The notes beneath the pieces were generated by a model. It searched no databases, was not told the DNA's origin, and saw only the letters and a list, made by a program, of their open reading frames with translations. From the NCBI GenBank assembly GCA_963169175.1, contig CAUJFK010000157.1, forward strand, positions 1 to 25,308: DNA of 25,308 nucleotides, in the 5' to 3' direction. The position numbers and the translations under genes were made by a program. Positions within the stretch are counted from its first letter, which is position 1. Every line of letters begins with the position of its first letter. Positions 16,147 to 22,145 of the stretch are shown here, piece after piece. The DNA is from Acidobacteriota bacterium (GTDB lineage Bacteria; Acidobacteriota; Blastocatellia; Pyrinomonadales; Pyrinomonadaceae).

Positions 16147-16586
16147 TGCGATTCTTCCTCCGGCGGAGCGATCAGGCTGCCGTGATGGGCGACGATCTGC
16201 CATTTGCCGCCGCGTTTCATCCAGATGTGCGTGCTGCGAAATTGAATATTCCTCACACCCGACACCATCGAACGATGCGTCATCACCGCCGTATTGCCAT
16301 AGATGGTCACCTTGTATTCGTCGGACTTGACCATGTCCGCATTCGGCACGACCGAGGCGATGTACTGGACCTTGTTCTGCACTTCGCCCCGCTGCGTCGT
16401 CCCGACAAAATCATCCGCCACCAACGCCCCGGCCGCCCGCTTGTCACCCTTTAATTCCGCAGACGTCCACGCCTTGTCCAACTGGATCAACTTATCCTCA
16501 ACGCTGCCCTTTTTATACTGCCCAAAGGCGATCGAGGAAATGCCCAGGATCAGCACAAGGATAGAAAGGATATATTTCATAGTCAT
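16143..16586 (-). CDS. Exported NTF2-like (DUF4440/SnoaL-type) protein
   Basis: A 147-aa protein with signal peptide (MTMKYILSILVLILGISSIAFGQ). An NTF2-like cone-shaped fold follows: helix VEDKLIQLDKAWTSAELKGD, LVADDFVGTTQRGEVQNK, then strands VTIYGNTAVMTHRSMV and FRSTHIWMKRGGKWQIVAHHGSLI. This pattern is typical of DUF4440 proteins, which often have steroid-isomerase-like or binding roles; the substrate is unknown. GGGAG precedes ATG 16586 at good spacing; ATG 16580 is also possible. It overlaps the 69-aa gene by 4 nt. A 75-bp repeat begins 3 nt upstream of the start. Confidence 0.85.
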   Translation of the reverse strand: MTMKYILSILVLILGISSIAFGQYKKGSVEDKLIQLDKAWTSAELKGDKRAAGALVADDFVGTTQRGEVQNKVQYIASVVPNADMVKSDEYKVTIYGNTAVMTHRSMVSGVRNIQFRSTHIWMKRGGKWQIVAHHGSLIAPPEEESQ

Positions 16587-16589
16587 TTG

Positions 16590-16664
16590 CCTCTCCCTGT
16601 TCCCCTCCTTGGAAAAGGAGGGGTGGCAGTCCGCGTCTTTCGCGGGCTGACGCGCGTGGTTCGA
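16590..16664 (+). repeat. 75-bp two-hairpin element, copy 1
   Basis: Hairpin one: CCCCTCCTT (16602-16610), loop GGAA, AAGGAGGGG (16615-16623), a perfect 9-bp stem. Hairpin two: CAGTCCGCG with CGCGGGCTG and a short TCTTT loop. It matches copy 2 (17673-17746) over its whole length with a handful of changes. It sits immediately upstream of the NTF2-like start and downstream of the hydrolase, so it may end the hydrolase transcript (inference). Confidence 0.85.
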
Positions 16665-16705
16665 TCTTCAGTTCCTGTCACTGTGGATATGAACCCGCTT
16701 CCCCC

Positions 16706-17593
16706 TCATTTCAAATACTTCTTAAAATGCCCAAGCGTCCGCTCCCATGCTAATTTTGCGGCTTCGGCGTCATAGCGCGGCGTGGTGTCGTTATGGAATC
16801 CGTGCTGCTTGCCTTCGTACATAAAGCTCTCAAACTTTTTCCCGTCCGCCTTCAGCGCAGCCTCATACGCGGCGATGCCTTCGTTCAACCGCGTGTCGGC
16901 CCCGGCGTATTGGAACATCAGCGGTGCAGATATCTTCGGCACATCCGCGACGCCGGCCTGCCGTCCGTAGAACGCGACGCCGGCATTCAAGTCTTTACCA
17001 AGCCGCACGGCCAACTGATTCACCATCCCGCCGCCAAAACAGAAACCGACCGCGCCGAGTTTGCCCGTACTATCAGGCCGTTTTTTCAGCCACATCGCCG
17101 CCGCGACAAAATCTTCGGTCATCTTCTTGCCATCGACCGTGCGAAACAGCGCCACGCCTTTCTGCTCATCGCCCGGATAACCGCCGACCGATGTCAGCCC
17201 GTCCGGTGCAAACGCCATGTAGCCGCCCTTGGCCAACCGCCGTGCCACGTCTTCGATATACGGATTCAGCCCGCGGTTTTCGTGAATGACCAGCACGGCC
17301 GAAAACTTCTTCCCCTTCGCCGGCCGCGCCAGATAACCCTTGATCGACCCGTTCCCCGCGGGCGATTCAACCGTCTCATAACCAACCCGCAGGTCCTTGT
17401 CCTGCGGATCGACCGTCTGTGCCCACGCAAAGTTCGGCGTCAAACTCTCAAATATCGCCGCCGCCGTCAGCCCGCCAACCGCAAACTTCCCAATGCTATT
17501 CAAAAACGCCCGCCGGTCCATCTCTCCATGCTGGTACTCATGAAAAAGGTCCAACAACTCCTGCGGATACTCATCAGCCGTTCTACGTTCCAT
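16706..17593 (-). CDS. Dienelactone hydrolase family protein, Tat-exported
   Basis: A 295-aa alpha/beta hydrolase. ATG 17593 is chosen because GAGGAG lies 6 nt upstream. The N-terminus has a short helical lead, then DRRAFLNSIGKFAVGGLTAAA (about 26-46), a twin-arginine signal with cleavage near FAWAQ. The catalytic triad of the family is intact: Cys185 in GFCFGGG, Asp233 in YAGADTRLN, His264 in KQHGFHND; Glu105 in HENRG is the usual partner of the cysteine. Dienelactone hydrolases open lactone or ester bonds, but Tat-exported members are poorly characterised and may act on other esters. It lies between two 75-bp direct repeats. Confidence 0.9.
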   Translation of the reverse strand: MERRTADEYPQELLDLFHEYQHGEMDRRAFLNSIGKFAVGGLTAAAIFESLTPNFAWAQTVDPQDKDLRVGYETVESPAGNGSIKGYLARPAKGKKFSAVLVIHENRGLNPYIEDVARRLAKGGYMAFAPDGLTSVGGYPGDEQKGVALFRTVDGKKMTEDFVAAAMWLKKRPDSTGKLGAVGFCFGGGMVNQLAVRLGKDLNAGVAFYGRQAGVADVPKISAPLMFQYAGADTRLNEGIAAYEAALKADGKKFESFMYEGKQHGFHNDTTPRYDAEAAKLAWERTLGHFKKYLK

Positions 17594-17672
17594 ATTTTTC
17601 TCCTCGTGCGAAAAGAATACTTGAGGTTGCAAGTGCGGTCAAAATGCCAGAACCGCGAGGGGCAGCGACCGG

Positions 17673-17746
17673 CCTCTCCTTGTTCCCCTCCTTGGAAAAG
17701 GAGGGGTGGCAGTCCGCGTCTTTTGCGGACTGACGGGGTGGTTCGA
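17673..17746 (+). repeat. Two-hairpin element, copy 2
   Basis: CCCCTCCTT (17685-17693) with AAGGAGGGG (17698-17706), and CAGTCCGC (17710-17717) with GCGGACTG (17725-17732). It has the same orientation as copy 1 at 16590. This copy has the perfect second stem, so it may be closer to the ancestral form. It lies about 80 nt upstream of the hydrolase start. Confidence 0.85.
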
Positions 17747-17807
17747 CCTCCTCTCAGACCCGCGATCGGTTTCCGATGCCCTTCTGACCCAGATGAGCAC
17801 AGATCGG

Positions 17808-17869
17808 CCCGCGAATATCGCGAATTGATGCGAATGAAAATGATCGTGTAAATTAGCGTAATTCGCGGG
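17808..17869. repeat. Word-like palindrome, GCGAAT family
   Basis: CCCGCGAAT (17808-17816) pairs with ATTCGCGGG (17861-17869). The interior repeats GCGAATT-like words (ATCGCGAATTGATGCGAAT, then TTAGCGTAATTCGC). This is a fourth family with the same general design as the TTTCGTG, CTCTGTGTC and CTTTGTG elements. It lies in the 333-bp gap 17594-17926, which otherwise holds only the two-hairpin element. Confidence 0.6.
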
Positions 17870-17926
17870 CAAAAGAGAAAGAGGCCGCTCGCGATTCTGA
17901 CTTGTACAAACCGCGGCGAAGTCGCA

Positions 17927-18091
17927 ATGATCTTCCTCGACGGCCGCCCCTGGCTCCTCGACATCCGCTCCCAAGGCTACGGCGAAGACAACAACTGGAA
18001 CGGCCTCACCCACGAAGACGTCCTCCAAGACCCCGACACCACCTTCGTCTGGTCAAAATGGGAACCACTGGAATTGTGGCCGGACAATTGA
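17927..18091 (+). CDS. Possible 54-aa protein or gene remnant
   Basis: The reading frame from ATG 17927 to TGA 18089-18091 has strong protein-like composition: FLDGRPWLLDIRSQGYGEDNNWNGLTH, EDVLQDPDTTFVWSKWEPLELWPDN, with codons ending mostly in C as in neighbouring genes. The frame is open back to 17852 but without ATG. It is unrecognised, has no membrane segment and is very acidic. It ends 7 nt before the hairpin block of the transposase, so it may be complete or a gene truncated by that insertion. No ribosome binding site is clear. Confidence 0.45.
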   Translation: MIFLDGRPWLLDIRSQGYGEDNNWNGLTHEDVLQDPDTTFVWSKWEPLELWPDN

Positions 18092-18097
18092 CCAAGC

Positions 18098-18180
18098 TGC
18101 CGCATAGCGGCAAAGTGACTGTAGCCGTGGGTTTCAACCCACGGGCCACAACAGAAAGAAAACATGTCGCGTCAGCGACA
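18098..18180 (+). repeat. Left hairpin block with GTAG palindrome
   Basis: In order: TGCCGC-ATA-GCGGCA (18098-18112); GTAG foot at 18121-18124 followed by CCGTGGGTT-TC-AACCCACGG (18125-18144); TGTCGC-GTCA-GCGACA (18165-18180). All three stems are perfect. A 13-bp direct repeat GACAATTGACCAA brackets the block (18083-18095 and 18177-18189); its second copy overlaps the last four bases of the third hairpin and touches the transposase ATG. Confidence 0.85.
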
Positions 18181-18189
18181 ATTGACCAA

Positions 18190-18642
18190 ATGGCAAACAC
18201 TTTTTCACAAATCTATTTCCATTTTATATTCAGCACAAAGAACCGCATTGATTGGATAAGCCCAGACATCGAAAATCGAGTCCGGGCTTATATCGGAGGA
18301 ATTGCTCGCAAGCATAAAATGACCGCTATCCAAGTCGGCGGCATCGATAACCATGCCCACGCCTTGATCGGTTCACCGCCTTCGCTATCACCAAGCCAAA
18401 TTGCAAAATACTTGAAGGGGGATTCTTCGAAATGGATCCATATTGAATTTCCGGAAATGCGCAATTTCGCGTGGCAAGATGGTTACGGCGTATTCTCCGT
18501 CTCTCGGTCTGAGATAGACCGTGTTGTTCGTTACATTCAAAATCAGCGCGAGCATCATAGTAAACAAACATTCGAAGATGAATATTTATCATTATTGCGT
18601 CTTCATGGGATCGAATACGATGATCGTTTTTTGTTTGGATAA
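18190..18642 (+). CDS. Y1/HUH tyrosine transposase (RAYT or IS200-like TnpA)
   Basis: A single-strand DNA transposase of the Y1_Tnp family, 150 aa. The metal-binding HUH motif is His55-Ala56-His57 in GGIDNHAHALIG. The nucleophile is Tyr115 in RYIQNQREHH. The family blocks FIFSTKNRI, SSKWI and WQDGYGVFSVS are present, so the enzyme looks intact. ATG 18190 is the only sensible start, though it has no ribosome binding site; the longer frame begins in an unrelated region. It would nick and join at hairpin ends such as those flanking it. Lower codon bias and lower GC than the neighbours suggest acquired DNA. Confidence 0.9.
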   Translation: MANTFSQIYFHFIFSTKNRIDWISPDIENRVRAYIGGIARKHKMTAIQVGGIDNHAHALIGSPPSLSPSQIAKYLKGDSSKWIHIEFPEMRNFAWQDGYGVFSVSRSEIDRVVRYIQNQREHHSKQTFEDEYLSLLRLHGIEYDDRFLFG

Positions 18643-18648
18643 ATCAAT

Positions 18649-18729
18649 CGTCGCTGACGCGACGTGCCTCCGTTCATCAACCTCCGTGGGTTAAAACCCA
18701 CGGCTACAATCAAGCATCGCTACGCGATG
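18649..18729 (-). repeat. Right hairpin block, mirror of the left
   Basis: In order: CGTCGC-TGAC-GCGACG (18649-18664); CCGTGGGTT-AA-AACCCACGG (18684-18703) followed by CTAC (18704-18707), which is GTAG on the other strand; CATCGC-TAC-GCGATG (18715-18729). The stems match the left block in reverse order. The inner hairpins share TCGC/GCGA with a GTCA or TGAC loop, and the loops are complementary. Confidence 0.85.
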
Positions 18730-18746
18730 AAGAGCTTCACCGAATG

Positions 18747-19214
18747 TCACAGGTTGATCTGATACTGAATTCTTCTCGTTCGAATAATCTGCTCAAGCTC
18801 TGGCACCGACAGGAGCGCGTGGGAGAGGGATTTGGGATTAAGGCACACGAAACAGAAGCTAAATTTACTTCCGAGGCGTTCGCCGAAATCGAATTCATTT
18901 TGGGTTGCGCCGAAGAAGAAACCTTTGGGATTATTTGGAAGAAAGGCCCGCGTGCATTTGAGTTCGATTAGCGTGACCTCGCCTATGTGGGTTTCGATTG
19001 CCTCGATCGAAAGTTCGGCTCCGGCCAATCGTGGAACCAGCACCATATCAAATGATCTTGCAAAATTTTTTGGCTGGTCGAGCAATTCCAGGATTCGTTT
19101 ACGCTCGTAACTATTGACGAAAAAGAACCCTTTGTTCAGGGACTCCATGTACTGGATTCCTTCTTTTTCCGTCGCATTGTTTTTGCGAGTGATTGTGAAC
19201 GACTGGTCGGGCAT
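18747..19214 (-). CDS. Putative PD-(D/E)XK nuclease-like protein beside an XRE controller
   Basis: A 155-aa protein of unconfirmed family. A plausible PD-(D/E)XK active site is Asp56 in SFDMVLVP with Glu84 and Lys86 in TLIELKCT. After this come GFFFGATQNEFDFGERLG and FSFCFVCLNP, an arrangement much like DUF3883-type and type II restriction-like folds, where ExK is followed by a conserved N-E helix. The ATG overlaps the XRE stop as TGATG, so the two are coupled. No methyltransferase is present, which argues against a plain restriction-modification pair. It could be a nuclease effector or a solitary restriction enzyme. Confidence that it is a gene is high; the function is an inference. Confidence 0.7.
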   Translation of the reverse strand: MPDQSFTITRKNNATEKEGIQYMESLNKGFFFVNSYERKRILELLDQPKNFARSFDMVLVPRLAGAELSIEAIETHIGEVTLIELKCTRAFLPNNPKGFFFGATQNEFDFGERLGSKFSFCFVCLNPKSLSHALLSVPELEQIIRTRRIQYQINL

Positions 19215-19450
19215 CAGCGTTCACCTCGCTTCGTATTGAAATCAAACAACTCGGAAACGCTTAATTCAAACGTCGCGGCAAATACACCAATATTCGACAG
19301 CGAAATATTTCGTTCGCCGCGTTCGATCATGCCGATGTAGGTGCGGTGGAAGCCGGTTAGTTCGGCTAGTTTTTCTTGGGAAAGGCTGCGTTCGGTTCGA
19401 AGGGTGCGGATCCTTTTGCCGAAGTCCTCGATCAGGGGCCGGTTTGGCAT
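19214..19450 (-). CDS. XRE-family HTH regulator (controller-protein-like)
   Basis: A 78-aa single-domain regulator. The helix-turn-helix spans about residues 23-54 (LSQEKLAELTGFHRTYIGMIERG, then SLSNI), with the family's usual RxxR start. Size and layout match C proteins of restriction-modification systems, which autoregulate and control a downstream nuclease. Its promoter gives only about 5 nt of leader, as is usual for leaderless C genes. Two operator dyads lie at the promoter. It is coupled to the nuclease-like gene by TGATG. Confidence 0.9.
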   Translation of the reverse strand: MPNRPLIEDFGKRIRTLRTERSLSQEKLAELTGFHRTYIGMIERGERNISLSNIGVFAATFELSVSELFDFNTKRGER

Positions 19451-19461
19451 TCGAGATCAAA

Positions 19462-19503
19462 ACTATACGCATTGTATGCAGCCTTTCAACATACAATGCG
19501 TAT
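19462..19503 (-). promoter_or_regulatory. Promoter with two operator dyads for the XRE gene
   Basis: Minus-strand -35 TTGAAA (19489-19484), 16-bp spacer, -10 TATAGT (19467-19462); transcription would start about 5 nt before ATG 19450. A perfect 14-bp inverted repeat, ATACGCATTGTATG (19465-19478) and its complement (19490-19503), overlaps the -10 and lies upstream of the -35. Each half also contains its own ATAC-N5-GTAT dyad, with centres 26 bp apart. The right dyad covers ATG 19496 of the zeta-like remnant, so the same protein could repress both directions (inference). Confidence 0.75.
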
Positions 19504-20097
19504 CATTCCCGGCCGAGGGGCCGGCTTCGAACTGAAATCGAAAGCCGAGACGTTGTTCAAGGCACTTGGACACTCAACCCAGTTATCGGAGAAAAAACTT
19601 CTTTCCGATCTTGCGAAATTAACGTTCTGCGGCAGCAAACTTTCCTTTCCCAAAAGCACTATAAATTCGTACTTTGTTTCGGCTATCGCAGACTTTCTAC
19701 ACGAATCATTGGCCGCGTCTAAAACGTCGTTCGCCTTTGAGACCGTGATGTCTCACCGAAGAAAGATCGAGTTGCTGAAGTACGCAAAGAGTAAAACGTT
19801 TCGAAATTATCTCTACTTTATCGCGACCGAGGCTCCGGAAATTAACATTTCGCGTGTAAAATTCGCGTAAAGGCCGGCGGACATGGAGTTCCCGAAGAAA
19901 AGATAGTCAGCCGCTATCACAGGTCACTTGAGAACCTTCTCGACGCTGTGCGAGCAACGGATCGAGCGTTCATTTTCGATAACTCAGGGGCGGAATCGTA
20001 TCTCGTTGCTGAAGTTACGGACGGTACGACCGTCGAAATTATGAACCAAAATGTTCCCATCTGGTTCGCCAAATACTTTCTTGACAAGGTCTCCTAA
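19496..20097 (+). pseudogene. Zeta-toxin-like kinase, decayed (P-loop lost, frameshift)
   Basis: Two frames together give a zeta-toxin/AAA_33-type protein: FELKSKAETLF...NSYFVSAIADFLHESLAASKTSFAFETVMSH...YLYFIATEAPEINISRV, then in the next frame RVKAGGHGVPEEKIVSRYHRSLENLL...AFIFDNSG...WFAKYFLDKVS. The break is at an A4 run (19858-19861); one extra A restores the frame. Intact members start near MRIFAGPNGSGKS. Here MRII is followed by PGRGAG and then directly by FELK, so the Walker A motif and about 40-50 residues after it are missing. No ATP binding is expected, so the gene is dead even if the frameshift is a sequencing error. Confidence 0.78.
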
Positions 20098-20139
20098 ACA
20101 CGGTCGCTCAGACAACGGGTTTTTCCCTTCCCTTTGGAT

Positions 20140-21576
20140 CTACGGATCGATCAGCACAAGCAGGCGGTCGGCGTAGTCGGAGCGGGCGGCACGGAGGATC
20201 TCGTATTGGGCCTGGGCCATGGCGGTGTTGCCGAGTTTTAGATACGTACGGCCAAGGTTGTAGCGGGCTTTGTCGAGGCCAGGGTTGTAGTTTACGGCGG
20301 TATTAAAGGCATCGCTGGCCTCTTCGGCCTTGCCGAGTTCGAACAGCGTTTCGCCAATATAATTGTATGTCTTCGCCTCGGGCTTGTAGATCTTTAGCTG
20401 GTCAAACGCGGTAAAGGCATCATTCCAGCGTTTCTGCTTCATGTAAGCAAGGCCAAGCTTTTCCATCGCGTTCGCAAGGCCCGGATTCAGAGCAAGAGCA
20501 CGCTTGTAAGCAAGCGTTTCCTCATCCGTACGGCCAAGCTTTTCCAGCGTCAAGCCGAGGGCATATTGCGTATCGGCCTTGCTGTCGTCCAGCCGGATCG
20601 CCTGCTTATACGCATCGGCGGCGTCCCTATATTGCTGCAGCGCATAGCTCGAAGCACCGATGTTTACATACGTTTCTGCCCAATCAGGACGCAGCTTTGC
20701 CGCAGTCTTCGAGGCCTTCAGCGCATCGGTGTGCCGACCCAATGTGCCGTAGCAAAACCCTGCCTGATACCATGCCTCGGCATATGTCGTATCGGTCTCG
20801 GCCGCCTTTTCAAAGAACGGCAAAGCCCTCGCATAATCATCGCGCGAAAGCAGGGCAACTCCTTGCGAATAAAGCCCTTCGGCGGCTGCACGCTTGTTCT
20901 TTTGGCTGACGGCGGACAGCGATGAAACGGTCTGCAGCTCACTGACCTTTAGTTGAAGTATCCGTTCGGCCGGCACCGCAAAATTCAAACTCTGCCCCTC
21001 GGCCGCCTGCAGCGTCGCAACACCTATCACCTGGCCATACATATTCACTACCGGCGAGCCGGACGAGCCCGGGCTGATCGGCGCCGTGATCTGGATGATC
21101 TTTCCATAGCCAGATATTTCTCGGACTGCAGACACGATCCCGTTTGAAACCGAGCCCTCAAGACCAAATGGATTTCCGACGACCAAAATCGATTCGCCTT
21201 CCTGCGGAACGCCTTTTGAAATAGGAAGCGCCGATGTAACGGCCGCCGGCATATCTACCTTCAACAAAGCAAGATCTCCTTCGCCGTCAACCGCCAGGAC
21301 GCCTTTTACCGGAAATTTCTTGCCGTCAACCAGGTGAACTTCGACCCGCGCGGCACGTTCGATAACGTGGCGATTCGTAATGATCCGGTCGGCCGCGATA
21401 AAGAACCCCGATCCGCGCGAGATCGAATTACCTCTCTGATCAAACGTTTCTATCGCCACCGCTGACGGCTTGATACGCTTTACCAATTCAGGCAGCAGAT
21501 CCTGAGCGGCAACCGGAATGGCTGTCATGGCAAACGCCAGCAAGGTCAGCAATGTACGTCGAAGTTGAGACTGCAT
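20140..21576 (-). CDS. Exported S1C trypsin-like protease with TPR repeats (no PDZ)
   Basis: A 478-aa protein. The signal peptide (RRTLLTLLAFAMTAIPVAAQ) is followed by an HtrA-like protease domain (about 27-210) with a complete triad: His70 in ITNRHVI, Asp101 in GDLALLKV, Ser172 in SPGSSGSPVV. GNPFGLEGSVSNGIVSA is the usual S1C segment. Instead of PDZ domains, residues about 225-470 hold about seven tetratricopeptide repeats (AWYQAGFCYGTLGRH, NPGLANAMEKLGLAY and so on). It probably acts in periplasmic protein quality control or cleavage, with TPRs for partner binding. It is transcribed alone. Confidence 0.9.
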   Translation of the reverse strand: MQSQLRRTLLTLLAFAMTAIPVAAQDLLPELVKRIKPSAVAIETFDQRGNSISRGSGFFIAADRIITNRHVIERAARVEVHLVDGKKFPVKGVLAVDGEGDLALLKVDMPAAVTSALPISKGVPQEGESILVVGNPFGLEGSVSNGIVSAVREISGYGKIIQITAPISPGSSGSPVVNMYGQVIGVATLQAAEGQSLNFAVPAERILQLKVSELQTVSSLSAVSQKNKRAAAEGLYSQGVALLSRDDYARALPFFEKAAETDTTYAEAWYQAGFCYGTLGRHTDALKASKTAAKLRPDWAETYVNIGASSYALQQYRDAADAYKQAIRLDDSKADTQYALGLTLEKLGRTDEETLAYKRALALNPGLANAMEKLGLAYMKQKRWNDAFTAFDQLKIYKPEAKTYNYIGETLFELGKAEEASDAFNTAVNYNPGLDKARYNLGRTYLKLGNTAMAQAQYEILRAARSDYADRLLVLIDP

Positions 21577-21641
21577 AGGCCGGGCGGGTCACGTTTGTCC
21601 ACAGAAAGTATAAGGGTTTTGCCCGCGTTAAACAACAATAT

Positions 21642-21670
21642 TTGAGACGACTTTTTTGACCAGGTAGAAT
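21642..21670 (+). promoter_or_regulatory. Sigma-70-like promoter for rpiB
   Basis: TTGAGA (21642-21647), 17-bp spacer, TAGAAT (21665-21670), placing a start near 21677, about 10 nt before ATG 21687. AAAGG lies 1 nt before the ATG, so the ribosome binding site is too close for ideal use. TTGACC at 21656 is an alternative -35, but its spacing to any -10 is short. Confidence 0.55.
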
Positions 21671-21686
21671 CCGCTAAAATAAAGGT

Positions 21687-22142
21687 ATGTCTAAAAAGAT
21701 CGCTCTCGCGGCGGACCACGCAGGATTTGAAGAAAAAGAGAAGCTGAAATCGACCTTAAATGAATTGGGTATCGAGTTTGATGATATGGGCACGACATCG
21801 ACTGATTCGGTAGATTATCCCGATTATGCGTTGAAGGCCGCCCGTGCGGTGGCAAACGGTGATTTTGACCAAGGATTGCTTGTCTGCGGATCCGGAACGG
21901 GAATGGCGATCGCAGCGAATAAAGTTCACGGCGTCCGTGCCGCGGTTGCATGGAGCCCGGATATTGCCCGGCTCGCACGTCAGCATAACAACGCTAACAT
22001 TCTTGCACTCCCGGCCAGATTTATCAGTGACGATCAGACAAAAGAGATCGTAAAAGCCTGGTTCGACGCAGACTTCGAAGGCGGCCGGCACGAACGCCGG
22101 GTCGAAAAGATCGAGAAAGCCGAAGGCGAGGACTTTAAATAA
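21687..22142 (+). CDS. rpiB: Ribose-5-phosphate isomerase B
   Basis: Interconverts ribose 5-phosphate and ribulose 5-phosphate in the pentose phosphate pathway. The 151-aa length is typical. It starts with KIALAADHAGFEEKE (Asp10, His11 binding), has VDYPDYA, the catalytic Cys67 in CGSGTGM, NKVHGVRAA, and the active-site His100 in ARQHNNANILALP, ending with the usual Arg-rich helix GGRHERRVEKI. Some RpiB relatives act on allose 6-phosphate; the DYPDYA and CGSG segments suit ribose. It lies 3 nt before the DoxX-like gene and is probably cotranscribed with it. Confidence 0.95.
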   Translation: MSKKIALAADHAGFEEKEKLKSTLNELGIEFDDMGTTSTDSVDYPDYALKAARAVANGDFDQGLLVCGSGTGMAIAANKVHGVRAAVAWSPDIARLARQHNNANILALPARFISDDQTKEIVKAWFDADFEGGRHERRVEKIEKAEGEDFK

Positions 22143-22145
22143 TCC

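Larger units (their letters stand above)
18098..18729 (+). mobile_element. Hairpin-flanked Y1 transposase unit (RAYT/IS200-like)
   Basis: A single-gene unit: three hairpins, a tyrosine HUH transposase, then three hairpins in mirror order. The central hairpin on each side is a 9-bp palindrome with a GTAG foot, and the two copies point toward the gene. This is the layout of REP-associated tyrosine transposases. No target-site duplication could be identified at the outer edges. The boundaries given are those of the outermost hairpins. Confidence 0.75.

Noticed and set aside
18083..18189. 13-bp direct repeat as a target-site duplication of the transposase
   Set aside because: Both copies lie on the left side, not at opposite ends of the unit, and Y1 transposases do not normally make such duplications.
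18747..19450. Complete type II restriction-modification system
   Set aside because: The controller and nuclease-like genes fit, but no methyltransferase is found on either strand nearby.
21656..21680. TTGACC with TAAAAT as rpiB promoter
   Set aside because: The spacer is only 13 bp; TTGAGA-17-TAGAAT just upstream fits better.
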